Source: Clostridioides difficile
GTDB taxonomy: Bacteria > Bacillota > Clostridia > Peptostreptococcales > Peptostreptococcaceae
Length of the DNA stretch: 64,000 bases
NCBI RefSeq assembly: GCF_900243075.1
Contig: NZ_OEZH01000133.1
Location: forward strand, 124,001 to 188,000
Reading direction: 5' to 3'
Shown here: positions 26,846 to 35,512 of the stretch, one piece after another
How positions within the stretch are numbered: position 1 is the first letter of the stretch
How the letters are laid out: each line of letters starts with the position of its first letter
The notes under the pieces: model-generated
Databases searched by the model: none
The model's input: the letters and a program-made list of their open reading frames with translations, nothing else
Told to the model about the DNA's origin: nothing
Made by a program: the position numbers and the translations under genes

Positions 26846-27922
26846 ATGAAGGCTCAAAGATTAAATGCTGTACTTGAACAAATGAAAAAAGATGATATTT
26901 CTCAAATGTTAGTAAGTGACCCTACTTCTATATTTTATCTAACAGGAGTGCTAATCCATCCAGGTGAAAGACTATTATCATTATATCTAAATTTAAATGG
27001 AAATAACAAATTATTTATAAATGAATTATTCCCAGTTGCAGAAGATTTAGGTGTTGAAATGGTTTGGTTTAATGATACTCAAAATCCAGTAGAAATAATA
27101 ACTGAACATATAGACAAAAATGCTACTATGGGTGTTGATAAAAACTGGCCAGCTAGATTTTTATTAAACTTAATAGAATTAGGTGGAGGAAGTAAATTTG
27201 TAAATTCATCTTATATAATAGATACTTTAAGAATGTGTAAAGATGAAGAAGAAAAAGAATTAATGAGAATAGCTTCAAGATTAAATGACAAGGCTATGGA
27301 ACAACTTAAAGCTACTGTTTCTGGTGAACTTACAGAGAAACAACTTGTTGGTAAATTATCTAAAATATATGAAGACCTAGGTACTGATGGATTTTCATTT
27401 GACCCTATTATAGGATTTGGACCTAATGGAGCTAATCCACATGGTGAACCTGGAAATGCACTTGTAAAACCAGGAGATGCAATAATATTAGATATAGGTT
27501 GTATAAAAGACAATTATTGTGCTGATATGACAAGAACTGTATTCTATAAAGAAATACCTGAAAAAGGTAGAGAAATATTTGAAATAGTTCTTGAAGCTAA
27601 TAAGAGAGCTGAGGCTATTGTAAAACCGGGTGTTAGATTCTGTGATATAGATGCTGCTGCTCGTGATTACATAACTGAAAAAGGATATGGACAATATTTC
27701 ACTCATAGAACTGGTCACTCTATAGGACTTGAGGTTCATGATAAAGGAGATGTGTCTTCTATAAATACAGATACTGTACAACCAGGAATGATATTCTCTA
27801 TAGAGCCAGGTATATATTTACCAGGTGAGTTTGGAGTTAGAATAGAAGATTTGGTACTTGTTACTGAAGATGGTTGCGAGATATTAAACAAACATGATAA
27901 AGAAATATGTGTAGTTGGTTAA
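26846..27922 (+). CDS. M24 family metallopeptidase (Xaa-Pro aminopeptidase/dipeptidase)
   Basis: The 358-residue protein has an N-terminal creatinase-like domain and a C-terminal pita-bread domain with all five metal ligands: Asp216 and Asp227 (LDIGCIKDNYCADMTRT), His291 (HRTGHSIG), Glu320 (SIEPGIY) and Glu334 (VRIED). It should cleave X-Pro bonds with two Mn or Co ions, releasing proline usable in Stickland fermentation. Good AGGAGG site upstream. Divergent from the APC permease; compare the altered homologue at 47007. Confidence 0.92.
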   Translation: MKAQRLNAVLEQMKKDDISQMLVSDPTSIFYLTGVLIHPGERLLSLYLNLNGNNKLFINELFPVAEDLGVEMVWFNDTQNPVEIITEHIDKNATMGVDKNWPARFLLNLIELGGGSKFVNSSYIIDTLRMCKDEEEKELMRIASRLNDKAMEQLKATVSGELTEKQLVGKLSKIYEDLGTDGFSFDPIIGFGPNGANPHGEPGNALVKPGDAIILDIGCIKDNYCADMTRTVFYKEIPEKGREIFEIVLEANKRAEAIVKPGVRFCDIDAAARDYITEKGYGQYFTHRTGHSIGLEVHDKGDVSSINTDTVQPGMIFSIEPGIYLPGEFGVRIEDLVLVTEDGCEILNKHDKEICVVG

Positions 27923-27950
27923 TTATAAAATCAATTCGATAACATAAAAA

Positions 27951-27991
27951 AAAGCCATATAAAAATACTTTAAGCATTTTTATATGGCTTT
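27951..27991. terminator. Terminator between the M24 peptidase and degV
   Basis: A perfect 16-bp stem AAAGCCATATAAAAAT (27951-27966) and ATTTTTATATGGCTTT (27976-27991) has A-rich sequence before and T-rich sequence after. It can end both convergent transcripts. Confidence 0.9.
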
Positions 27992-28026
27992 AATTTTTCA
28001 ATCCATTATTTATTTCAATCTATTAT

Positions 28027-28869
28027 TTATATTGCAGTTATTAAAATTGCACCTTTTGAAGTATATGTACCCATAACTGAACCAACTTCACAGATTACAA
28101 CATCTTTGTATTTTACATCCTTTTCCATAACTTCTCTTACTTTTTGAGCCTTTTCAGGACAGTTAGCATGTCCTATAAATAAAACCTTTTCTTCTTTATT
28201 TTTAATTTTTGACTCTACTAAAGTAATCAGCTTTTTCAAGCTATTACCTTCACCTCTTGCCTTGTCTATTGGAGTTACAACACCATCTGCAACTTGTATT
28301 ATCGCCTTAAAATTCAAGGTATTTATAATTTTTCCTGCTATTGGGTTTATTCTCCCCCCCTTAATAGCATTTTCTAAAGTTTCTAGAGTTCCAAAAAATG
28401 GAGGGTTATCTTTGTATCTATCTATTATTGAAACAATTTCTTCGATTTCTTTTCCTTCTTTTATTAATATTGCTGCTTTTAACACTAATTGTCCTATTCC
28501 AATTGACCCACTAAGCGAATCTATAACCTCAATTTTCTTGTTGTTTCCTTCTTTTTCAAACATATCCTTTGCCAAAAGTGCACTATTATAAGTCCCAGAT
28601 AATCCTGAACTTATATTAATCACCAATATACTTTCTTCCTGACAATGATATGCTTCTAAAAATTTATCAGGTGAAGGACATGATGTCTTTGGTAGTACTT
28701 TGCTCTCACTCATTTTTCTGTAGAAAGTTTCATTATCTATTTCCTTTCCAGATATATAACTTTCTTCTCCAAAAGATACATTTAAACCAACAACTTCTAT
28801 GTTGTATTTTTCTATTATATCATTAGGTAAGTCACATGCACTGTCCACTATCAATTTTATTTTATCCAT
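28027..28869 (-). CDS. DegV family fatty-acid-binding protein
   Basis: The 280-residue protein starts IKLIVDSACDLP and contains KTSCPSPDKF and ISSGLSGTYNSA, the fatty-acid-binding signatures of DegV/FakB proteins. FakB proteins present fatty acids to the kinase FakA for entry into phospholipid synthesis. It is divergent from a TetR gene with a perfect palindromic operator between them, so expression is probably repressed by that regulator, possibly in response to a lipid ligand. Confidence 0.9.
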   Translation of the reverse strand: MDKIKLIVDSACDLPNDIIEKYNIEVVGLNVSFGEESYISGKEIDNETFYRKMSESKVLPKTSCPSPDKFLEAYHCQEESILVINISSGLSGTYNSALLAKDMFEKEGNNKKIEVIDSLSGSIGIGQLVLKAAILIKEGKEIEEIVSIIDRYKDNPPFFGTLETLENAIKGGRINPIAGKIINTLNFKAIIQVADGVVTPIDKARGEGNSLKKLITLVESKIKNKEEKVLFIGHANCPEKAQKVREVMEKDVKYKDVVICEVGSVMGTYTSKGAILITAI

Positions 28870-28906
28870 ATTAACCTCACTATAAGATATTGTTTTATTT
28901 ATTCAG

Positions 28907-28922
28907 TCGGTCGTACGACCGA
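28907..28922. promoter_or_regulatory. TetR operator between degV-type gene and its regulator
   Basis: TCGGTCGTACGACCGA is a perfect 16-bp palindrome, strikingly GC-rich in this AT-rich gap. It lies just downstream of a minus-strand promoter (TTGACT at 28963-28958, 17-base spacer, TAAAAT at 28940-28935), so bound repressor would block transcription of the DegV gene. Confidence 0.8.
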
Positions 28923-28982
28923 TTTAATTATTATTTTATATTTTGAATGAACAAAAGTCAATAGATATAGATTCTTGCTTTA

Positions 28983-29011
28983 TTGACAATAAATATCCAT
29001 AAGTTTATAAT
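28983..29011 (+). promoter_or_regulatory. Promoter of the TetR gene at 29053
   Basis: TTGACA (28983-28988), a 17-base spacer and TATAAT (29006-29011) form a consensus SigA promoter 42 bases upstream of the start codon. The operator at 28907-28922 is 60 bases further upstream, so autoregulation, if any, is not by direct overlap. Confidence 0.8.
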
Positions 29012-29052
29012 GTTATTAATTTGTTATAAATATACATAGAAAGGTAAGTTTT

Positions 29053-29625
29053 ATGAAAACAAATAATATGAAACAGGCTATTTTATCATCTGCAACCAAT
29101 TTAATAGCCAAAAATGGAGTTCAAAATACTAGCCTTGCTGATATTGCAAAAGATGTAAATATAAGTAAAGGTACTTTATATTATCACTACGCATCTAAAA
29201 ATGATATTATATATGATATTGCGGATACTCATTTAGAAGTTATAACTAGTGCTATACTAAACTGTGTAAAAAATGTTAAATCAAAAAATTCTCAAATAGA
29301 AATGGTTAACTTAATTTTAGAGAAAATCTCTACTATAGAAAGTCGTGGTAGGGTACATATGTACCTTATTTGTGAGGCAATTACTTCAAATGATGATTTA
29401 AAGGAAAGAATGAGATTAAAATATATTGAATGGAGAACTACTCTTAAATCTGAAATTGTTGAATCACTAGAAAAATATAATAGTAGCGAAAATGAACAGG
29501 ATGCTGAATCATTTTCTTTTTTACTCATGTCAATAGTTGATGGTTTAGTTGTCCAAAGTTTATTAAAAACAGAAAAAATACCTTATGAAAATATAGCTTC
29601 TTTTTTAATTAATCATTGGATTTAA
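29053..29625 (+). CDS. TetR/AcrR family transcriptional regulator
   Basis: The 190-residue protein has an N-terminal helix-turn-helix (AILSSATNLIAKNGVQNTSLADIAKDVNISKGTLYYHYASKND in part) typical of TetR, and a variable helical ligand domain. The divergent DegV gene and the 16-bp palindrome between them point to local control. The ligand is unknown; a fatty acid or acyl-CoA is a reasonable guess from the neighbour. Confidence 0.9.
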   Translation: MKTNNMKQAILSSATNLIAKNGVQNTSLADIAKDVNISKGTLYYHYASKNDIIYDIADTHLEVITSAILNCVKNVKSKNSQIEMVNLILEKISTIESRGRVHMYLICEAITSNDDLKERMRLKYIEWRTTLKSEIVESLEKYNSSENEQDAESFSFLLMSIVDGLVVQSLLKTEKIPYENIASFLINHWI

Positions 29626-29648
29626 ATTTAATACTTAGATAATTAATA

Positions 29649-29696
29649 AAAGTGAACTATTTAAGTTATCTACTTTAACAGTTCACTTTCTTATTT
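29649..29696 (+). terminator. Terminator of the TetR gene at 29053
   Basis: AAAGTGAACT (29649-29658) pairs with AGTTCACTTT (29680-29689) and is followed by a T-rich run. It begins 24 bases after the stop codon. Confidence 0.75.
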
Positions 29697-29787
29697 ATTG
29701 TCAATAATTTTTACTTAAAACATTCAATTTTTATTTAAACCTTCATGGAATCACAAAATAAAAATATTTTATGAATTTTAAATATTT

Positions 29788-30060
29788 TTATTTATGTTCA
29801 TGTGTATGTCCATCTGAATGTTCATGCCCATGTGTATGTGTATGCTCGTGGCTATGCTCATGAGTTCCTGAAAAACCATCATCATGATTATGGTCGTGAC
29901 CTACACCATTTACATGCTCATGTTCATGCCCATGACTGTGAGAATGTTGATGTGAATGCTCGTGGTTATCCCCTCCACAGCATCCTTCTCCTCCAGTCCC
30001 ACAGCATCCACTTGTATGTGGATTATGATGATTTCTTACTACAAATCTCTCTCTTAACAT
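29788..30060 (-). CDS. Histidine-rich metal-binding protein
   Basis: The 90-residue protein has 26 histidines, mostly in HEHSH, HSHGH and HTHGH runs from residue 33 onward, and two Cys pairs in SGCCGTGGEGCCGG (about 17-30). There is no signal peptide or membrane segment. Such sequences bind nickel, zinc, cobalt or copper and act as stores or chaperones, as in Hpn-like or His-rich SlyD/HypB tails. A strong AGGAGGTATAAGAAT leader supports the start. A 13-bp AATAAAAATATTT hairpin follows the stop. No metal enzyme or transporter gene is adjacent, so the partner is unknown. Confidence 0.75.
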   Translation of the reverse strand: MLRERFVVRNHHNPHTSGCCGTGGEGCCGGDNHEHSHQHSHSHGHEHEHVNGVGHDHNHDDGFSGTHEHSHEHTHTHGHEHSDGHTHEHK

Positions 30061-30173
30061 ATTCTTATACCTCCTAGTATATTATTGAGTACTTCATGTA
30101 CCCCATTAACTACAGTATACATCTAACTAGGTATAATCTCAATACATATGGCATTTTTTAGCATCTTATAATC

Positions 30174-31046
30174 TTAAAGAAATTTATCCTTAAAACCTCC
30201 ACCTTTTACTTCTTCCACATTATTGACAGAAATAAAAGCTTCACTATCCATGTCGTAAATTAAATCCTTAAATTTACCTATTTCATTTGCAGATATTATG
30301 CAATAAATCATCTTTTTCTTGTTTTGTGTATATGCACCTTCTGCCTCCAAAAAAGTAACTCCTCTTCCCATCTTGCTCATTATTACTTTGGATATTTCAT
30401 CATATTTATTTGATATTAAAAGTATAGATTTTTTTCTATCAAAGCAATCTTTTCCTATGTCCATTGTAAAAGAAATTATATACATAGCAATTAAAGTGTA
30501 CATTACCAACTTAGCTCCAAATAAGAAGGCACCTGCACATACTACAAAGAAGTTAATAAATAAAAATGTATTTTTCATAGGTATATCGTATTTTCTTTTC
30601 ATTATCGCTGCTACTATATCAAGTCCTCCAGCAGTAGCTCTTGCTTTAAAAGTCAACCCCATACCTATACCAGTTAATGCACCACCATAAATACACTGTA
30701 ACATAGTATCATCTATTGGAAAATACTTAGCAATGTCTTGTGTTAACCCAAGTGCTACAGAAAATAGTAACATATTGACAAAACTTATTAACAAAAATTT
30801 ATTATCAAAATACTTTCTAGCTATAATAAATATTGGTATATTCATCAAGAAACTTGATATTCCCTGATTTATACCAAATAATTTATATAATATAACACAA
30901 ATTCCAGCTACTCCTCCACTTAATAACTTGGCTGGTGCTAGATATAAATTTATTCCTATGGTTGATAAAATCATACCCAATATAATAAGACCATATTGTA
31001 AAAATACGTTATTATCAACACTTAGCTTTTTGCTTTCACCATACAT
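30174..31046 (-). CDS. YitT family membrane protein
   Basis: The 290-residue protein has five or six hydrophobic segments of the YitT (DUF161) type, with NLYLAPAKLLSGGVAGI and GGALTGIGMGLTFKARATAGGLD in part, then a cytoplasmic DUF2179 domain at the C-terminus (GVTFLEAEGAYTQNKKKMIYCII). The transported substrate or role is not known for most members. The ATG at 31046 follows AAGGGG at 9 bases; the 16-residue upstream extension is rejected. It stands alone between the His-rich gene and ileS. Confidence 0.85.
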   Translation of the reverse strand: MYGESKKLSVDNNVFLQYGLIILGMILSTIGINLYLAPAKLLSGGVAGICVILYKLFGINQGISSFLMNIPIFIIARKYFDNKFLLISFVNMLLFSVALGLTQDIAKYFPIDDTMLQCIYGGALTGIGMGLTFKARATAGGLDIVAAIMKRKYDIPMKNTFLFINFFVVCAGAFLFGAKLVMYTLIAMYIISFTMDIGKDCFDRKKSILLISNKYDEISKVIMSKMGRGVTFLEAEGAYTQNKKKMIYCIISANEIGKFKDLIYDMDSEAFISVNNVEEVKGGGFKDKFL

Positions 31047-31279
31047 CAAAACGCACCCCTTTGCATAATAAATAAACCACCCTGCATAACACACGATAAA
31101 TTTATAAATAAATTTATCAAAAGTAGTTTACTAAAAATATTATTCATCCTCACTTAAACGTTTATTAATTAATATTCTATCATATGCTATGAATAATTTA
31201 TATGATTTATACAGATTTATTTATTGTAAATTTTGGAATATTACAACATTTTATTGAATAGATAATTATACTGTACTAA

Positions 31280-31323
31280 AAAATCCCTATAGAAATTTAT
31301 AAACTAATTTCTATAGGGATTTT
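31280..31323 (-). terminator. Terminator of ileS
   Basis: A perfect 18-bp stem AAAATCCCTATAGAAATT (31280-31297) and AATTTCTATAGGGATTTT (31306-31323) is followed by a T run on the minus strand. It starts 19 bases past the ileS stop. Confidence 0.92.
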
Positions 31324-31342
31324 GATTGACTAACTATTCTTT

Positions 31343-34300
31343 TTATTTTCTTGTAACTTTTATACCTGTCATATGGTCATTTAAATTTTGTTCTTCTAAA
31401 GACTTATCATCTACTCTATTTATTTCTAAAGCTAAAGTTTCAGACTTGATGTATTCATCAAAATGTTCAACAGCCTTAGCAATTTCATCATCACCACAGT
31501 AATCTATTACTATATTATCTAATACTTCAAAGTTATTAGATTTTCTTAATTGCTGTACTTTAGATATAAATTCTCTAGCATAACCTTCATCAACCAATTC
31601 TTCAGTTAGCTTAGTATCTAGTATAACAAAAAGATTATTTTCAACAGATACATTAAATCCTTCTTTAGCAGTTATACCTATTAGCACTAATTCCTTATTG
31701 AACTCAAAGTCTTCTCCATCTAAATCAACTGTTAAAGTCTCACCTTTTTCAAGTTTATTGACAGCTTCATGAGCATTTAATTTATTTAATGCTCCAACGA
31801 ATAAATTCATCTTAGAACCTAGTAATGGTCCTGCTTCCTTAAAGTTTGGTTTTAGGCTAAAGTTCATATATTCATCTAAATCCTTAGCAAATACTACCTC
31901 TTTAACATTAAGCTCTTCTTTTATTAAATCAACTACATCGCTTATTGTATCTTCAAACTTACCATCTACTAACACTTTTTGTAATGGTTGACGAACTTTT
32001 ATTCTTTCAACTTCTCTTGAAGCTCTACCTAAAGTAACTAAATTTTTAGCTAAATCCATTTTTTCTTCTAATTTAGTGTCTACTAATTCTTCATTAAATT
32101 TAGGATATTCAGCTAAATGGACAGATACTTCTCCTGTTAGATTTCTGTACATTTCTTCTGACATATATGGCGCAAATGGAGCTATAGCTCTGCAAAGACC
32201 ATGTAATAATTCATAAGTTGTATTATAAACTGCTTTTTTATCTTCTGTTAATTCAGTTGCCCAAAATCTTCTTCTTGAACGTCTTATATACCAGTTAGAT
32301 AAATCATCATTTATAAAATCTTGTATCATTCTTAAAGTCTTGTTTAACTCAAATATATCTAAGTTTTCTTCTACATCTTTCATTAAATTGTTGAACTTAG
32401 ATAATATCCATCTATCAAGTTCAGGTCTATCTTTATATTCTACAAAGAATTCAGTTGGATTTATATCATCTGTGTTTGCATATAAAGTGAAGAAATTATA
32501 TACATTCTTCATAGTACCTATAAATTTACTTTGGATTTCTTTTAATCCATCCATATCAAATTTAGTTGGAGTCCATGGTGGAGAAACATATAGTAGATAC
32601 CATCTTAGTGCATCTGCTCCATATTGGTCAAATAATTCCATTGGATTTACTGTATTTCCTCTTGATTTACTCATTTTCTTACCATCTTTATCAAGTACAA
32701 GGTCTGGAACTAAAACACTCTTATATGGTGCTTTTCCTAATACAAATGTTGATACTGCAAGTAATGAGTAGAACCAACCTCTAGTTTGGTCTATACCTTC
32801 TGATATATAATCAGCTGGGAATAATTCATCAAAGTTTTCCTTATTTTCAAATGGATAGTGGTGTTGAGCAAATGGCATAGCTCCACTATCAAACCAACAG
32901 TCTATAACTTCTGTTACTCTTGTCATTGGTTTTCCACATTTTTCACACTTTAAGTGTATATCATCTACATATGGTCTATGAAGTTCAACTGTCTCTGGGT
33001 TTACATCTTCTATAGCTTTTTCAGCTAATTCAGCTCTTGAACCAACTGAATCTGTGTGACCACACTCACATCTCCATATAGGAAGAGGAGTTCCCCAATA
33101 TCTAGTTCTTGATATTGCCCAGTCATTTAGATTTTCTAGCCAGTTTCCAAATCTCTTTTCACCTACAAAACTTGGGAACCATTTTACACCATTATTGTTT
33201 TCTATTAATTTATCTTTAAGTTTAGTCATCTCTATATACCAGCTTGGTTTTGCATAGTATACTAATGGAGTTTGGCATCTCCAACAGTGAGGATAATTGT
33301 GAACTACTTTTTCTTTACTATATAGTTTATTTTCAGAAGCTAGCCATTTTATTATTTCAACATCTAGCCCGTCTTCCATTACAAATTTACCTTCCCAAGG
33401 AGTAGCTGTAAATTTACCAGTTTCATCTACTGGTTGAACAACTGGTAAGTCATATCTTTTACCTGTGTTATAGTCATCTTCACCAAACGCTGGTGCTGTA
33501 TGAACTATTCCAGTACCATCTTCAGTAGTTACATAATCTCCTACTGTAATGAAAAATGCTTTTTTGTCAACTTCTACAAAAGGCATTAATTGTTCATATT
33601 CTAACCCTTCTAGGTCTTTACCTTTCATTTCTTCTAAAACTTCATAGTCTTCACCTAGTACTTTATCAGCTAAAGGCTTAGATACATAATATACCTCATC
33701 ACCTTTTTTAACTTTTAAATAATCTACATCAGCATTTACTGTTAATGAAACATTTGATGGTAAAGTCCATGGAGTTGTTGTCCATGCTAAGAAGTACTCA
33801 TCAGCATCTTTTTTCTTAAATTTAGCTATAACTGTATTAGTTTTTACTTCTTTATATCCTTGTGCAACCTCATGACTAGCAAGACCAGTTCCACATCTTG
33901 GACAATAAGGAAGTATTTTGTGCCCTTCATAGATATATCCTTCTTTGTTGAATTTATTCAGTATCCACCATACAGACTCTATATAGTTATTATCTAAAGT
34001 TATATATGGATTATCTAAATCAACTTCATAAGCCATTCTCTCAGTCATTATTCTCCATTGTTTTTCAAATGAAAAAACTGATTCTCTACATTTTTGGTTA
34101 AATTCAGCTATTCCGTACTCCTCTATTTGTTGTTTACTAGTAAGACCTAATTCTTTTTCTACTTGTATTTCAACCGGTAATCCATGTGTATCCCAACCAG
34201 CTTTTCTTTTTACTTGATAACCAGACATTGTTTTATATCTACAAACTGAATCTTTAAGTGTTCTAGATAAAACATGATGTACACCAGGATTTCCATTAGC

Positions 34301-34450
34301 TGTTGGAGGTCCTTCATAGAATACGAAACTTGGGTCATCTTTACCCTTTTCTAAAGTTTTTTCAAGTATATTTATATCTTTCCAATAATCAAAAACTTGT
34401 GCTTCTGCTTGTTTTACAGAACTGTCTACTAATGGCTTAAATTTCGCCAT
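31343..34450 (-). CDS. ileS: Isoleucyl-tRNA synthetase, type 2, with GVHH signature
   Basis: The 1035-residue protein belongs to the long, eukaryote-like type 2 IleRS group rather than the usual bacterial type of about 930 residues: it reads EGPPTANGNPGVHHVLSRTLKD in part and has KMSKS in GKKMSKSRGN. The HIGH motif is replaced by GVHH (56-59). Editing-domain and C-terminal anticodon-binding regions are intact. Type 2 enzymes are naturally mupirocin-tolerant, and the GXHH variant is linked to very high resistance. The ATG at 34450 has AAGGGTG upstream; the in-frame GTG at 34459 is less likely. Controlled by an isoleucine T-box. Confidence 0.96.
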   Translation of the reverse strand: MAKFKPLVDSSVKQAEAQVFDYWKDINILEKTLEKGKDDPSFVFYEGPPTANGNPGVHHVLSRTLKDSVCRYKTMSGYQVKRKAGWDTHGLPVEIQVEKELGLTSKQQIEEYGIAEFNQKCRESVFSFEKQWRIMTERMAYEVDLDNPYITLDNNYIESVWWILNKFNKEGYIYEGHKILPYCPRCGTGLASHEVAQGYKEVKTNTVIAKFKKKDADEYFLAWTTTPWTLPSNVSLTVNADVDYLKVKKGDEVYYVSKPLADKVLGEDYEVLEEMKGKDLEGLEYEQLMPFVEVDKKAFFITVGDYVTTEDGTGIVHTAPAFGEDDYNTGKRYDLPVVQPVDETGKFTATPWEGKFVMEDGLDVEIIKWLASENKLYSKEKVVHNYPHCWRCQTPLVYYAKPSWYIEMTKLKDKLIENNNGVKWFPSFVGEKRFGNWLENLNDWAISRTRYWGTPLPIWRCECGHTDSVGSRAELAEKAIEDVNPETVELHRPYVDDIHLKCEKCGKPMTRVTEVIDCWFDSGAMPFAQHHYPFENKENFDELFPADYISEGIDQTRGWFYSLLAVSTFVLGKAPYKSVLVPDLVLDKDGKKMSKSRGNTVNPMELFDQYGADALRWYLLYVSPPWTPTKFDMDGLKEIQSKFIGTMKNVYNFFTLYANTDDINPTEFFVEYKDRPELDRWILSKFNNLMKDVEENLDIFELNKTLRMIQDFINDDLSNWYIRRSRRRFWATELTEDKKAVYNTTYELLHGLCRAIAPFAPYMSEEMYRNLTGEVSVHLAEYPKFNEELVDTKLEEKMDLAKNLVTLGRASREVERIKVRQPLQKVLVDGKFEDTISDVVDLIKEELNVKEVVFAKDLDEYMNFSLKPNFKEAGPLLGSKMNLFVGALNKLNAHEAVNKLEKGETLTVDLDGEDFEFNKELVLIGITAKEGFNVSVENNLFVILDTKLTEELVDEGYAREFISKVQQLRKSNNFEVLDNIVIDYCGDDEIAKAVEHFDEYIKSETLALEINRVDDKSLEEQNLNDHMTGIKVTRK

Positions 34451-34524
34451 GTAAATCACCCTTTCTTATAAATATTATAATTCCAAAATTTTTTATTCTT
34501 TCACATAAATTTAAATACTAAAAA

Positions 34525-34740
34525 ACTCGTCCCCTTTAAACCAAAGGGACGAGTTATAAATCGCGTTACCACCCTAATTCTATATGTGAACTAAAATACT
34601 AGCCACATATAACACTCTAATAGTATAACGGCACTTAACCGGCACAGCTTAATAGAATTTAATCGTTCAGCCTGCAGCTCAAGAGTGATTTTTTATCTTT
34701 ATAAATTCATTGGTTCTCAGCATTCCCAATTCTCTGTAAA
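34525..34740 (-). promoter_or_regulatory. Isoleucine T-box leader of ileS
   Basis: The minus strand shows stem I sequences AGAGAATTGGGAATGCTGAG, then AAAATCACTCTTGAG where ATC (34689-34687) is the specifier codon. The T-box core AGGGTGGTAACGCGA follows (34575-34561), and a terminator ACTCGTCCC/GGGACGAGT (34525-34554) ends in T residues. ATC specifies isoleucine and fits ileS. The remainder of the 34451-34950 gap has nothing else recognised. Confidence 0.94.
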
Positions 34741-34800
34741 ATTATCTAAAGATAAATGTCTCTATCAACGCTTTTAAAAATTTATCTGTGTTTATATGAA

Positions 34801-34829
34801 ATTCTATAACAAATAATTTGAATAGTCAA
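34801..34829 (-). promoter_or_regulatory. Promoter of the ileS T-box leader
   Basis: On the minus strand TTGACT (34829-34824) is followed by a 17-base spacer and TAGAAT (34806-34801), directly upstream of T-box stem I. Confidence 0.7.
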
Positions 34830-34950
34830 TATATTTTTGAAAAATATAATAATTTATATTTTTCTTACATTTTTATCCTATTTTCAATCTTTGTTATAGA
34901 TTTCTCAAACTTCTACAACGACTCTACCTAAAAACGAACAAATTACAAGA

Positions 34951-35478
34951 TTATTCTAGGGTTGTAGCAGCTTCATCATTACTATAATTATACACTGTTG
35001 TTCCTTCAAATGCATTTACACATTTCTCATCTACATCATAAAAAATCTCATCAACACTTCTTATTTCATCTTCTAACAGTGATTTAAATTTATTTCTAAA
35101 TATCTTGAATTCTTTAACTAAAGCATCATACTCTTTTCTTATCTCTATAACACGGTTATTAGCTTGTTCTATAATTTGTCTAGCTTTTAAATCAGCTTCT
35201 TCAACAATTATCTTAGCTTTTTTATTAGCCGCACTACAAGTGTCTTCTGCTGCACTTTGAGCAGTTATTAAAGTGGCTTTTAGTGTTTCTTCAATATTTT
35301 CATACTTATTTACTTGGTCTTGATATAATCCTAATTTTTCTTTAAGAGCTGTATTTTCCCTACATAGAGATTCATAGTCTTCCTTGATAATATCTAAAAA
35401 TTCATCAACCTCTTCATCTCTATATCCTCTTAAACCTTTTTTAAACTCTTTATTTTCTATCTCAATTGGAGTTAGCAT
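34951..35478 (-). CDS. divIVA: DivIVA domain septum-placement/polarity protein
   Basis: The 175-residue protein starts LTPIEIENKEFKKGLRGYRDEEVDEFLD, the DivIVA N-terminal membrane-binding domain, and continues as coiled coil (about 30-70 and 80-150). It binds curved membrane at septa and poles and organises division or sporulation partners. It ends the sepF-yggT-ylmH-divIVA cluster, a conserved Gram-positive division locus, and is followed by ileS in its own unit. Confidence 0.93.
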   Translation of the reverse strand: MLTPIEIENKEFKKGLRGYRDEEVDEFLDIIKEDYESLCRENTALKEKLGLYQDQVNKYENIEETLKATLITAQSAAEDTCSAANKKAKIIVEEADLKARQIIEQANNRVIEIRKEYDALVKEFKIFRNKFKSLLEDEIRSVDEIFYDVDEKCVNAFEGTTVYNYSNDEAATTLE

Positions 35479-35512
35479 TACATTTCCTCCTAGCTATAAT
35501 TTAAATTAGTCC

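Noticed and set aside
29802-30077. Plus-strand open frame antisense to the His-rich gene
   Set aside because: It is a shadow caused by the repetitive CAT/CAC/GAG codons of the minus-strand gene and has no ribosome binding site or family resemblance.
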